In this document: positions 45,858 to 55,441 of the stretch, one piece after another
Layout: every line of letters begins with the position of its first letter
Numbering within the stretch: position 1 is the stretch's first letter
Source of the DNA: Gillisia sp. CAL575
GTDB lineage: Bacteria > Bacteroidota > Bacteroidia > Flavobacteriales > Flavobacteriaceae
Assembly: GCF_000403785.1 (NCBI RefSeq)
Contig: NZ_APHJ01000022.1
Span: 62,001-126,000 of the forward strand
Direction: 5' to 3'
DNA: 64,000 nt
Translations under genes and position numbers: made by a program
The notes under the pieces: model-generated
Database searches by the model: none
Told to the model about the DNA's origin: nothing
What the model saw: only the letters and a program-made list of their open reading frames with translations

Positions 45858-46336
45858 ATTTTATTGATCTAAATTCAAGTTTGCTCATTCAAAATCTTAA
45901 ATTCTATTAATATCGAAAGATAACTCAAAATTTGGCTTATACTTTAATACTCTATAATGATTATAATTTGACCATTCGATTAGTTGAAATTAGAAAATTT
46001 CTCATCATTAATTTTTAAAACATTGAATCTGGCGGCTAACCTAATATGATTTTAAGCTTCAATTGTGTCTGCTATAGAGAGTAAAATTAGATAAGTTATA
46101 TCTACCAAAAACTCTCCAAGCCTTATGTTAACTTTATCTTAAAAATTAAACTTGAAATTTTGTGATTTCTTTCAGAATATTAGTAGTTTTGGCAAAGGGA
46201 CAATCTGATTAGATTGCTGAAAACCAAGCTTTAAAATAAGTAAATATTTGGAATAAATAATTTACTATCCGTTATAGAATAAAATAAACGTAAGAGAACT
46301 CCCTAAGAATTTTAACATTTCTTTTAGATATTATCC
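45858..46336. other. Intergenic region of 479 bp upstream of the FG-GAP/haloperoxidase pair
   Basis: Apart from the promoter at 46160-46191, no gene, repeat or RNA was recognised. It divides the divergent minus-strand membrane-protein genes from the plus-strand pair. Confidence 0.5.
46160..46191 (+). promoter_or_regulatory. Predicted promoter of the FG-GAP/haloperoxidase pair
   Basis: TTG (46160-46162), 21 bp, then TAGTTTTG (46184-46191), both consensus. It would leave an untranslated leader of about 140 nt before the ATG at 46337, long for this organism, so regulation in the leader is possible. Confidence 0.55.
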
Positions 46337-49300
46337 ATGAGACTAATACTAATCATAGTAGCGATCTGCACTCTTAATATTTCTTGTTCCGATGATAAAG
46401 CTCCTATGGAGAAAATTACAGAGGAAAGTGACTATCTTTTAGAATCCATTGCTCCCGAATTATCAGGGTTAAATTTCAGTAATAATATTACTGAAGACGC
46501 GGAACATTCTATTATAAATTATATCTACTATTACAACGGTGCAGGGGTGGCAGTTGGAGATGTAAATAACGATGGTCTGCCCGACCTTTATTTCGTGGGA
46601 AATTCTATCCCCAATAAACTATACCTGAATTTGGGTGATTTTAAGTTTGAGGATATCACAGAGAAGGCCGAGGTTGCCGGGAAAGCTAGCTGGCAAACCG
46701 GGGTTACTATGGTGGATATTAACCAAGATGGCTGGATGGATATTTATGTGAGTGCAGTATCCAACCTTTTGGATTTTACCGGTCATAATGAATTATATAT
46801 TAATAACCAGGATGGGACCTTTACTGAGTCTTCTGCAGATTATGGCTTAGATATAGCGTCTTATGCAACCCAGGCTTATTTTTTTGACTATGACCATGAT
46901 GGTGACCTAGATGTTTATATTGTCAATCATAGTGTACACACAACTTATTCTTACGGCCCTGCCGAAACCCGAAATGACAGAAAGCCACTGGTTGGCGATT
47001 TACTACTTAGGAATAATAATGGAAAATTTGAGGATGTAAGCGAGATCGCCAATATATATGGGGGTGCAAACAACTATGGTCTCAGCGCTAGTCTAGCCGA
47101 TTTTAATAAAGACGGGTGGACAGATATTTATGTTTGTAATGATTTTCATGAGAACGATTACTATTATATAAATAATCAGGATGGCACATTCACAGAAAAG
47201 GTAGACGAAGCATTTTCTATTATAAGCAATTTCTCCATGGGCAGTGATGCAGCCGATATAAATGCTGATGGACTGCCGGATTTGATAACTTTAGATATGC
47301 TTCCGGAAAAGGAGCGTATCCTAAAGGAGACTGAAGGTGATGATGCACTCTATTTCATTCAGCAACGTCTTAGAAAATTGGGATATAAAGACCAATTTGC
47401 CCGTAATATGCTCCAAATAAATCACAACGATGGTAAGTTATTCACTGAAAAAGCATTGATGGATGGCGTGGCAGCTACCGATTGGAGTTGGGCCGCATTG
47501 TTTGCCGATTTCAACAATGACACACACCAAGATCTTTTTATAACCAATGGGATCTTGCGTCGTCCTAATAGCCTAGACTTTAAGAAATATGTGGCGAGTG
47601 CTTTCAAAGGCAGAAACCAGAATGATGGTTTAGCCTGGCTATTCAAATCTATTGACAGTATGCCAAGCGGCAAGGTTTCAAATAAGATCTTTGAAGGAAA
47701 TTCAGTAACTTTTAATAACCGTTCAGGGAAATGGTTAAATGATGAGCCAAGCCTCTCAAATGGTGCTGCCTATGCAGACTTGAATTTGGACGGTAATTTA
47801 GATCTGGTATTAAATAATCTTAACGGAACTGCCTCCATTTATAAGAACATCAATCCATCTCCTTCCAATTATATTTCATTTAAACTTAATTATCTCAAAC
47901 CTAATCTCAATGGAATTGGGACAACTATAAATTTATACGCTGGTCAAAAATTACAGTCTAAGAGTTTATACAAATCCCGCGGGTTTTTATCGGGTATGAC
48001 AGATCAATTACATTTTGGATTGGGTAAAAATAATGCTATAGATTCTGTGGTAGTGATATGGCCAAATCTTAAAAAACAGGTTCTTACCAACCTGGAATCC
48101 AACCGCCTGCAAGAGGTTAATTATGTTCAGGATTTAGAAGATAATAGTTTTCGGGCAGCAAAACCAGGCAAGGCAGCCTTTCAAAAAACAGATCAAATGG
48201 AATTCCAGCATCAGGAAGACCTATACAATGACTTCCTAAACGAAAAGCTTATTCCTTATAAAGTTTCCACTATGGGTCCTGCAGTAGCTGTTGGAGATGT
48301 GACGGGGAATGGATTTGATGACCTATATATAGGAAATGCAGCAGGGAAACCTGCAAAGTTCTATTTGAATAACGGTAATGAATTGGTGCTAACTCCCATA
48401 AAAGTTTTTTCAAATGATAGTATTTATGAGGATAACACAGCGGTTTTCTTTGATGCAGATGGGGATGGAGACCAAGATCTCTATGTTGGTAGCGGTATAA
48501 GTAAACGAGGTGATGCAAATTATTTAGACAGATTATATCTTTTTGAACAGGGAACATTTAAAAGAACCCCAAGTTCTATTCCTGATAATAAATTAGTTAC
48601 GACAGTTGTAAAGGCTAATGATTTTGATCTCGATGGAGATATAGATCTTTTTGTTGGTAATCTCACAGAATCTAAGCATTTTGGATCCTCCGTAAATTCC
48701 TATATATTGGTAAATGATGGTAAGGCCAATTTCTCTAAACTTAAATCATTTAAACTTAATTCCAAAGTGAACGATGCTATATGGAAGGATGTTAATGGAG
48801 ATGGCAGAAGTGACCTTATAGTCGCAACAGAATGGGATGGGCCCAAGTTGTTTTTTAACACAGTGTCCGGCTTTAAACCAAAAGACTTACCATCCAAGCT
48901 TAATGGACTATGGCAAAGCGTATTTGTTTCAGATATAGACCAGGATGGCGATGAGGATATTCTACTTGGTAACTGGGGTTTAAATTCCAAGTTCAAGCCT
49001 ACCCCAATGACACCCCTTAAAATGTATTATTTGGATTTTGACAAAAACGGTAATACCGAAACAGTGATTGCTTATCATAAAAATGGTTCTTATTATCCGT
49101 TACATTCCAGAGACGAACTTGCTAGCCAACTTACTATCATTAAAAAGCGCTATGTGAGGAATAAAGATTATGCTCTTAAAACCATGGAAGATATTTTCAC
49201 ACCTTACACCTTAAATGAAGCACAACTTAATGAAGTACATAGTTTTGCATCTGGATATCTCGAAAACAATAATGGAGAATTTTCCAAATTTGTGGAATTT

Positions 49301-49597
49301 CCGTACCAGCTCCAACTAGCCCCTATCAATTCATTTCAGAAGATTAATGTAAATAATAAAGAACATATCATTGTAGGCGGAAATTCTTATCGAAGTAATA
49401 ATTACCAGGGCACCTATTCAGCCTTGAAAGGATTTATGTTCAGCAGTCTAGATTCCATTGTTCCGGTAAGTAATTTTGGAATAGATTCCTTTAAGGAGGA
49501 GGTAAAGACAATTGAAACTATTAGCATTAGAAACCACAAGATTCTGCTAATTATAAGTAATGATGGCCCAATAAAAACATACAGATATGAGAATTAG
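46337..49597 (+). CDS. Large FG-GAP/VCBS and ASPIC/UnbV lipoprotein (CRTAC1-like)
   Basis: 1086 aa. A lipoprotein signal (MRLILIIVAICTLNISC, Cys near 17) anchors it in the outer membrane or surface. The body is a run of calcium-binding DxDxDGxxD loops: DVNNDGLPDLYFVG, DINQDGWMDIY, DYDHDGDLDVY, DFNKDGWTDIY, DINADGLPDL, DFNNDTHQDL, DLNLDGNLDL. An ASPIC/UnbV domain is centred near 540-600 (FLSGMTDQLHFGLGK, DSVVVIWPNLKKQVL). A second set of repeats follows (DADGDGDQDLYVG, DFDLDGDIDLF, DVNGDGRSDL, DIDQDGDEDIL). The fold is one or more beta-propellers, likely surface-exposed. Its last 11 bases overlap the haloperoxidase start, so the two are made together. Confidence 0.87.
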   Translation: MRLILIIVAICTLNISCSDDKAPMEKITEESDYLLESIAPELSGLNFSNNITEDAEHSIINYIYYYNGAGVAVGDVNNDGLPDLYFVGNSIPNKLYLNLGDFKFEDITEKAEVAGKASWQTGVTMVDINQDGWMDIYVSAVSNLLDFTGHNELYINNQDGTFTESSADYGLDIASYATQAYFFDYDHDGDLDVYIVNHSVHTTYSYGPAETRNDRKPLVGDLLLRNNNGKFEDVSEIANIYGGANNYGLSASLADFNKDGWTDIYVCNDFHENDYYYINNQDGTFTEKVDEAFSIISNFSMGSDAADINADGLPDLITLDMLPEKERILKETEGDDALYFIQQRLRKLGYKDQFARNMLQINHNDGKLFTEKALMDGVAATDWSWAALFADFNNDTHQDLFITNGILRRPNSLDFKKYVASAFKGRNQNDGLAWLFKSIDSMPSGKVSNKIFEGNSVTFNNRSGKWLNDEPSLSNGAAYADLNLDGNLDLVLNNLNGTASIYKNINPSPSNYISFKLNYLKPNLNGIGTTINLYAGQKLQSKSLYKSRGFLSGMTDQLHFGLGKNNAIDSVVVIWPNLKKQVLTNLESNRLQEVNYVQDLEDNSFRAAKPGKAAFQKTDQMEFQHQEDLYNDFLNEKLIPYKVSTMGPAVAVGDVTGNGFDDLYIGNAAGKPAKFYLNNGNELVLTPIKVFSNDSIYEDNTAVFFDADGDGDQDLYVGSGISKRGDANYLDRLYLFEQGTFKRTPSSIPDNKLVTTVVKANDFDLDGDIDLFVGNLTESKHFGSSVNSYILVNDGKANFSKLKSFKLNSKVNDAIWKDVNGDGRSDLIVATEWDGPKLFFNTVSGFKPKDLPSKLNGLWQSVFVSDIDQDGDEDILLGNWGLNSKFKPTPMTPLKMYYLDFDKNGNTETVIAYHKNGSYYPLHSRDELASQLTIIKKRYVRNKDYALKTMEDIFTPYTLNEAQLNEVHSFASGYLENNNGEFSKFVEFPYQLQLAPINSFQKINVNNKEHIIVGGNSYRSNNYQGTYSALKGFMFSSLDSIVPVSNFGIDSFKEEVKTIETISIRNHKILLIISNDGPIKTYRYEN

Positions 49598-50966
49598 AGC
49601 CTTTTTTATTCCTATTGCTTTAGGTATAATAACACTTTTACATTATAGCTGTGAACCAAAGGAAGATATTGAAGTAGCGGCGAGAGATTATCACCTTTTG
49701 ATAGATAAAGTAACAGCAATAATGGTGAACGATATATTTTCTCCTCCCCAAGCGAGCAGAGTTTACGTTTATCCAAATATTGCAGCTTATGAAGCTTTAA
49801 ATGCACATTCAGGAAGCTATAAGTCTCTTATCCCGCAACTGAATGGTTTCGATAAGAACACTAAAATTAAGGTTCCAGACGCCGATACTAATCTTAAGCT
49901 TGCAGCTTTACTGGCCTATATGCAAGTTGCTGAAAAACTGGTTTTTTCTGAAGACGTAATACGTACCTATCGTGATAGTTTAACCAACCAATGGGCAAGT
50001 CAAAATCCTGAAAGTCTCAAAAAAGCAGAAGCATATGCTAATGAAGTCTCTGCAAATGTAATTGCTTGGATGGAGAATGATTTATACAGGGAAACTAGAA
50101 GCATGCCCGATTATGATTTTTTTAATCAAGATCCGGGAAGATGGCAACCCACCCCTCCCTCTTATATGAAAGGCATAGAGCCTCATTGGGCAAAGATAAG
50201 ACCAATGGTCATGGATTCGGCTTCACAATTCAAACCTTTACCACCACCAAGCTTCTCACTGGATAAAGCAAGTAAATTTTACCGCGAGTTAAATGAAGTA
50301 TACCAAATAAGTGAAGCTATTAGGGCAGACGGAAATGACTCCGAGGAGATTGGAATTGCAAGGTTTTGGGATTGCAATCCTTACGTTTCCATTACGAAAG
50401 GCCATTTTATGTTCGCCGAGAAAAAAATAACTCCTGGTGCACACTGGATGGGAATTTGTAAAATAGCCTCATTAAAGTCGGGAGCAGATTTTGACCTAAC
50501 TGTATTGGCATACACCAAGACTTCTATAGCACTCTTTGATGCATTTATAAGTTGTTGGGATGAAAAATATCGGTCTAACCTTATTAGACCTGAAACCCTT
50601 ATCGCAGAGTATATAGATCCAACTTGGCAACCAATCTTGCAAACGCCACCGTTCCCGGAATATTCCAGTGGGCACTCCGTTATTTCCAATGCAGCTTCGA
50701 AAGTTCTCACTTCTATATATGGTGACAACTTCGGATTCGTAGATGATACTGAAGTCCCTTACAAATTACCGGAGAGAACATTCTCGTCCTTTTATGATGC
50801 GGCTACAGAAGCAGCTCTAAGCCGATTATACGGTGGGATTCACTATAGGAGTGCTATTGAAGAAGGGGCTACCCAGGGAGAAAATGTTGGGGATTATGTA
50901 AACAATAAACTTCAGTTAAATAAAGAGTCATCTAAGACAAAAGATATGATAACTTCTAATCACTAA
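49587..50966 (+). CDS. Vanadium-dependent haloperoxidase-like (PAP2-superfamily) lipoprotein
   Basis: 459 aa. A lipoprotein signal (MRIRAFFIPIALGIITLLHY, then SCEP) leads to a vanadate-binding module: K327 and R334 in KYRSNLIRP (the K-x6-RP motif), YSSGH with H363, and SRLYGGIH with R413 and H419. These match the vanadium haloperoxidase / acid-phosphatase core, with SSGH rather than PSGH. The enzymes oxidise halides with H2O2 or act as phosphatases; the choice is not readable from sequence. It is translated with the large FG-GAP lipoprotein (11-bp overlap) and is exported. Marine flavobacteria carry iodo- and bromoperoxidases of this kind. Confidence 0.85.
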   Translation: MRIRAFFIPIALGIITLLHYSCEPKEDIEVAARDYHLLIDKVTAIMVNDIFSPPQASRVYVYPNIAAYEALNAHSGSYKSLIPQLNGFDKNTKIKVPDADTNLKLAALLAYMQVAEKLVFSEDVIRTYRDSLTNQWASQNPESLKKAEAYANEVSANVIAWMENDLYRETRSMPDYDFFNQDPGRWQPTPPSYMKGIEPHWAKIRPMVMDSASQFKPLPPPSFSLDKASKFYRELNEVYQISEAIRADGNDSEEIGIARFWDCNPYVSITKGHFMFAEKKITPGAHWMGICKIASLKSGADFDLTVLAYTKTSIALFDAFISCWDEKYRSNLIRPETLIAEYIDPTWQPILQTPPFPEYSSGHSVISNAASKVLTSIYGDNFGFVDDTEVPYKLPERTFSSFYDAATEAALSRLYGGIHYRSAIEEGATQGENVGDYVNNKLQLNKESSKTKDMITSNH

Positions 50967-51126
50967 CGTGGAAGCAAACAAAATATAGCATAACTATTTT
51001 AATAATTGTTCTCGTTTATCTCTTCTGCAATAGATTGGGTTATTAATTTTTAAAAATAGCGACAGATGAACCTTTGATCTGCCGCTAGTCAATTAAATAT
51101 TTTAATAATCTTAATTGTGTTTTAAT

Positions 51127-51747
51127 CTAAAGTTTAAAAAGAATACCTAAATTCAAGCTACTCCTACTATTTCTAACAGCATCACCTGGATTATTCTCAA
51201 ATACGTCGGTAAAACCAGATTGTCCATCATACTCAATATAAAGTTTCATCCTATCGCTAATTTCAAATTTATATCCAATACCTAGGGCCAAACCAAAATC
51301 TGTGCTTTTAAAGTTATCCTTTACATCTAGTCCTAATTCAGAAGCTTCAGCATATAATAAAAGCCCAGCATAAGGACCGAAATTTAGATACCAATTTCTA
51401 TTGGATCCAAAATGCCAGTTTGCCATAATAGGAATTGTAAGGTAGCAAAGTTCAAAATCGGTTATGACTAAGAACTCAATTTCATCTGCAAGAAATCCAT
51501 CAGACCAACCTTTATTATCGTAAATCAACTTAGTTTTTATTCCCCATCTATCTGAAAAATAGTATTCCCCAGAAACGCCTCCGTTGATAGAAGTAAGGTA
51601 ATCTGCATTACTTTGCCCATCTGTTGTAGACACATTAGATAAACTTACACCTACTCCTCCACCTAATTCAATATCCCCATTATCTTGAGAATATCCATTG
51701 AAAATTCCAAAAATTGAAATTGATGCAATCCATAATAACTTTTTCAT
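51127..51747 (-). CDS. Outer-membrane beta-barrel protein
   Basis: 206 aa with signal peptide MKKLLWIASISIFGIFNGYS. The mature part begins DIELGGGVGVSLSNVSTTDG, passes through strands with YYFSDRWGIKTKLIYDN and LNFGPYAGLLLYAEASELG, and ends LGILFKL, the terminal-Leu ending typical of Bacteroidota barrels. The function is unknown. Confidence 0.78.
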   Translation of the reverse strand: MKKLLWIASISIFGIFNGYSQDNGDIELGGGVGVSLSNVSTTDGQSNADYLTSINGGVSGEYYFSDRWGIKTKLIYDNKGWSDGFLADEIEFLVITDFELCYLTIPIMANWHFGSNRNWYLNFGPYAGLLLYAEASELGLDVKDNFKSTDFGLALGIGYKFEISDRMKLYIEYDGQSGFTDVFENNPGDAVRNSRSSLNLGILFKL

Positions 51748-51845
51748 ACTCTTACTTTTTTTGTTTTATTGTTTGATTATTAATATTCATCTTCTTCGTT
51801 TAATTATGAATTAATTATCTAAAAAATTATCAGTTTGCTAAATGA

Positions 51846-52280
51846 TTACTTTCTAATATAATCTGATTTCGAATTTATTTTTATCGACATTATATATTGA
51901 GTTATTCTACTAATGCCAAAAACCAAACCAGCAATAATACCTGAGAAGATCAAACCAGTAATAAATAAAATATTTCTTCCAATGTCAGAAGTTACCTTTC
52001 GCATTGCGGCTGATTGTTCGGTTGTAATTTCCTTTCCGCTAAAAAATCCGTCTCTGTTTAAATCGAAAGTTTGTAATGTGATTTTATTTGAAATATCCAA
52101 ATAAGTTGCACCACTTAGAATAAAAAGATAAAAAGCAAAGAACAACGTTAGACATATCCAAAACAATTTTAATTTTCCAGTTTTAAACAAACTTTCTCTC
52201 TTAAATATTATTACTACTAACATTAGGACAGAAAATATTATAGGAATAATCAAATAATAAGGTAAACTTATTTCTTTCAT
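51846..52280 (-). CDS. Membrane protein with an EF-hand calcium loop
   Basis: 144 aa. Two N-terminal helices (near 8-23 and 37-55) are followed by an extracytoplasmic loop near residues 72-90 containing DLNRDGFFSGKE, which fits the canonical EF-hand loop (D1, N3, D5, S9, E12). A third helix (NILFITGLIFSGIIAGLVFG) closes it. Binding of calcium is thus predicted from motif only. Family unknown. Confidence 0.65.
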   Translation of the reverse strand: MKEISLPYYLIIPIIFSVLMLVVIIFKRESLFKTGKLKLFWICLTLFFAFYLFILSGATYLDISNKITLQTFDLNRDGFFSGKEITTEQSAAMRKVTSDIGRNILFITGLIFSGIIAGLVFGISRITQYIMSIKINSKSDYIRK

Positions 52281-52399
52281 TGATGTGATTAATTAGGCCT
52301 AAACAAACATAACGGTATTGGCTAATGTATAACAATTAAAGTCAATTAAATTTCATAGAATTTAAAAATTTTAATTCACTTTTTTAACTAGTTGTATCT

Positions 52400-52735
52400 C
52401 TAAAAAATTACATTCAGACTTTTCAACATCATATTCAGATAAATTATTGATTCTGGGTCTATCATTGCAGTATCTATTCCGAGTTCGGTATTATCAGAAA
52501 CCAGGATATATTCACCAGTGACCTTTTTAATAAATTTTATTTTTTCAAATTCCATTTTCTTAGAAAATGGAGAATTAAAATATATCACCTTCTCTTCAAC
52601 TGTTAGATATTGTTTTAAGTATTGATACATATATGTGACAATAAATAAAATAGGTAAAACTAAACCTACGCTCTGTGACCATATATGAAAATGATTAAAA
52701 AACATAATTACAATTAGTAATATGAGCAAGATCAT
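52400..52735 (-). CDS. Hypothetical PH-like membrane protein, possibly frame-disrupted at its start
   Basis: 111 aa: two helices near residues 2-35, then a soluble strand-rich part (EEKVIYFNSPFSKKMEFEKI) reminiscent of bacterial PH domains. A reading frame of 12 codons starting at 52770 (MYKIRISGLISL) begins 6 bp after the hydrolase stop and ends in TGA overlapping this ATG (ATGA). So either it is a coupled leader, or a single base is missing and the true protein begins MYKIRISGLIS, followed by the helices. Confidence 0.55.
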   Translation of the reverse strand: MILLILLIVIMFFNHFHIWSQSVGLVLPILFIVTYMYQYLKQYLTVEEKVIYFNSPFSKKMEFEKIKFIKKVTGEYILVSDNTELGIDTAMIDPESIIYLNMMLKSLNVIF

Positions 52736-52775
52736 AAACTTATCAGTCCAGAGATTCTAATTTTATACATTTCAC

Positions 52776-53687
52776 TTATTTTTCTAAGATCCATTGTATT
52801 AAGTTTTCTTTGTCAACTATAGACCAACTGTGAGGATTACGCTCAGCATTCGCTCTATAACCCTTATTCTTAGTTGGAATATATTCCACCTTTTTAAAAT
52901 TATTCGAATTCAAAAATTCTGATAATCTTTTTATATGAAAAGCATTCATTTGTTCGTAATCCACACCCATATTTTCTTTCCACCAAACCTTATCTGGTTC
53001 GGTATAAAAACGAAGTTTAGTGTTCTTTAAAGCCTTTAAATTCTGGAAATTCTTAGTTTCATAGGTAAATGTAGAATACTTTTCATAAGGCGCAATTTCC
53101 AAGTCTGGATCTCCAAGTTGATCATTAAAATAATTAAATATAAATGTACTTTCCCCAACTGCTGACTCAGAAAAGTTTTTTTCAATATTCTGTTCTACAA
53201 CATCATATAAAGCCGCAAGATCAATAGGAGAATCTACGACAAAGATCCCTGAAGGATTGATGTTATAAGCCGGATTTTCAGTAAGAAAATTACCAAGTAA
53301 AAGTGCCATATTTCCACCACTAGATAATCCTCCAATATATATATTTTCAGATGGTAAATTATTTGCAGTAATCATTTCGTTAATACTATTTGCCAGTTGT
53401 ACTTTTTCTACATCTTCCAACCATATTTTTCTATTAAAATTTGAATACGCCACTGCTATATTCCTATCTAAAGCCATCCTAGTTATAGGATACTCAGTTT
53501 CTATGTCAACAGCAGTTTCTGGAAAGCCTCCAAAAAGAATTAGTAGAGCTTCTGTTGTATCTGGCACATATAAGTTATAAGATTCAGATTCAATAAGTTT
53601 TAATTGCTCCTCTACTTCTTGAGCAAAGTTTAAAGAGGTTGAAAATAGAATGCTTAAAAAGCTAAGAATCTTTATTATCTTTTTCAT
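52776..53687 (-). CDS. Secreted alpha/beta-hydrolase-like protein
   Basis: 303 aa with signal peptide MKKIIKILSFLSILFSTSL. The GGLSSGGNMALLLG elbow near residue 120 contains the likely nucleophilic Ser, ALLILFGGFPETAVD near 48 is a nucleophile-preceding strand, and NPHSWSIVDKENLIQWIL at the end may hold the His. No substrate or subfamily is clear. A Bacteroidota -7 box lies about 50 bp upstream. Confidence 0.72.
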   Translation of the reverse strand: MKKIIKILSFLSILFSTSLNFAQEVEEQLKLIESESYNLYVPDTTEALLILFGGFPETAVDIETEYPITRMALDRNIAVAYSNFNRKIWLEDVEKVQLANSINEMITANNLPSENIYIGGLSSGGNMALLLGNFLTENPAYNINPSGIFVVDSPIDLAALYDVVEQNIEKNFSESAVGESTFIFNYFNDQLGDPDLEIAPYEKYSTFTYETKNFQNLKALKNTKLRFYTEPDKVWWKENMGVDYEQMNAFHIKRLSEFLNSNNFKKVEYIPTKNKGYRANAERNPHSWSIVDKENLIQWILEK

Positions 53688-53735
53688 ATAAATATCGTTT
53701 ACAAGGCTCTTATATTAATTAAAGTTAATCAAATG

Positions 53736-53743
53736 CAAATTTA
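53736..53743 (-). promoter_or_regulatory. Possible -7 box of the secreted hydrolase gene
   Basis: On the minus strand TAAATTTG (53743-53736) matches TAnnTTTG, followed by CATTTG; 48 bp separate it from the start at 53687. No matching TTG lies at the right distance. Confidence 0.4.
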
Positions 53744-53970
53744 AATAACTACAGTAATTACTGAATAACTCGTTTTTTAAAAGAAAACTAAAATATCACT
53801 TTTTTTATTATAACTGATTTTTTTATGATAACGGTCATGGTTAATAATTAATGGTTTGTATTTGTGCTTACAAAAATTGAAACATTTTCTACTTTAAGAA
53901 TTTTATTTTTAGTGGAGCACTATTACATAGAATTCCAACTCTTTATTTTAATATTGAACTGTTTATTATT

Positions 53971-54633
53971 CTAAAACATTGACATATCAAGTTCTTGAAA
54001 GTCTTTAATTTCTGATAGTTTTATTGGTCTATCAAGATTTATCGTACTCCAAGATTCTTTAAATACTTCAACTTCACCCTCTAGATTTTCGTTGGTGTTC
54101 TCAGATATTAATTTTTTCTGAGTTAGAAAATTAATACTTGTCTTGTAATTTACTACAGGTCCGCTATTTGCGCTTGACTCGTATCCAATTAAATTAAAGT
54201 CATATTTATCATATTCAAAAATATATTTCCAATATCCGTATCTGCCGTGACTATAATGAATCTCTAACTTTTGATTACTAATATTAAAGGAAAGTTGTGG
54301 CGGGAAATAAACTCCTCCATTCTCATTTTCAGAAGAAAAACAATCTAAATTTTCAACAATTACTTCATAAACAAATTCCTTGTTTAAAAGAATAATTATC
54401 CCCCTCCTATTACGATCAACATCATCATTATATTTATTTGTTACAATATTTACGTTTCTCGTATCCTTTACTACCAAAACGCAGTCTTCTAAACCATCAT
54501 TATTTAAATCTCCATAATATTCACTAAATAAAACATATCCCTCAGGGATGTTTTGCGATATTTCTTTATTCTGAGCTTTACAAAAGCTGCTACTTAAAAT
54601 AATTAAGGAAACGAATAACAAATTTAATTTCAT
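53971..54633 (-). CDS. Secreted protein with a calcium-type DLNNDG motif
   Basis: The open frame extends to 54699, but the ATG at 54633 begins the signal peptide MKLNLLFVSLIILSSSFCKAQ, so I prefer it; 220 aa. YGDLNNDGLEDCVLVV near residue 40 resembles an FG-GAP calcium loop. The remaining sequence shows no known domain. It is a single accessory gene in the minus-strand run. Confidence 0.62.
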   Translation of the reverse strand: MKLNLLFVSLIILSSSFCKAQNKEISQNIPEGYVLFSEYYGDLNNDGLEDCVLVVKDTRNVNIVTNKYNDDVDRNRRGIIILLNKEFVYEVIVENLDCFSSENENGGVYFPPQLSFNISNQKLEIHYSHGRYGYWKYIFEYDKYDFNLIGYESSANSGPVVNYKTSINFLTQKKLISENTNENLEGEVEVFKESWSTINLDRPIKLSEIKDFQELDMSMF

Positions 54634-54795
54634 GTATATGTCATTTTTAAATTTCCGATAATGGAAGTTTCTGCAATAATTTAGATAATTAATAGTCAAA
54701 TTAGTAAGAGTACCCTTATAACTATGCGATGTGCCAATTTATATTTTTTAATTAATCTCAAAATCCTTAAAACTTTCTATTACAAATTGCGAAAA

Positions 54796-55320
54796 TTATT
54801 TATAATGTTCGTTATCTGGTGCGTGGATATGATATGAGTATTCAGATTTATTTTTATTTTTTATTGTTACTTCTAATTGATATGCATCAAGAACTCGGTT
54901 TTTATTCTTTTCTATTTCTTTTAAAATAGCTTCTTTAGAGCTTATAATTAAATCGCTCAATTTAATAATTGAATCCTTAGCTGAATAAATAAAACACTCT
55001 TTTGAGAATATTTTTGCCTTATCAAATAGTTCCTCAATTTCCTTGTGTTCAGCAGTTGTCCGATCTTTTTTTAGAAATAATTCTTCAATTCTTTTTTTAT
55101 CAGTTTTATTAAAGTTGTTTTCTCCAGTATATTTTAAAAAATAGATTTTAGTATTTTGACTATTCCTGTGAACATCTACATTAAATTCAAGCGCAGGCAT
55201 ATTACCACTTACCTTGACTTTCAACTGATAATCGGTTTGCGAAAAACAATTTATATGAATGAGTATTATGAAAAACGTAATAATCTTGCGCACACATGTT
55301 TCTTTTAATGAATATTCCAA
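54796..55320 (-). CDS. Secreted hypothetical protein
   Basis: Up to 174 aa. A GTG at 55293 gives a clean start to the signal peptide (RKIITFFIILIHINCFSQ), whereas the upstream ATG adds nine polar residues; the GTG is preferred. The mature part has a polar beta-strand start (DYQLKVKVSGNMPALEFNVD) and helical, highly charged middle (EELFLKKDRTTAEHKEIEEL). The single late His/Glu-rich end (YSYHIHAPDNEHYK) is unusual. No family is recognised. Confidence 0.55.
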   Translation of the reverse strand: MEYSLKETCVRKIITFFIILIHINCFSQTDYQLKVKVSGNMPALEFNVDVHRNSQNTKIYFLKYTGENNFNKTDKKRIEELFLKKDRTTAEHKEIEELFDKAKIFSKECFIYSAKDSIIKLSDLIISSKEAILKEIEKNKNRVLDAYQLEVTIKNKNKSEYSYHIHAPDNEHYK

Positions 55321-55441
55321 GTAATAGTTACCTCTACAACCGGCGACATTTGGGGATGAAAATTTATTCTCATTATGCTTTGTTTCTGAATTTCTTAAAC
55401 ATCATTATTCTATCGAATTCCTACTTATTTTGATATTTTGA

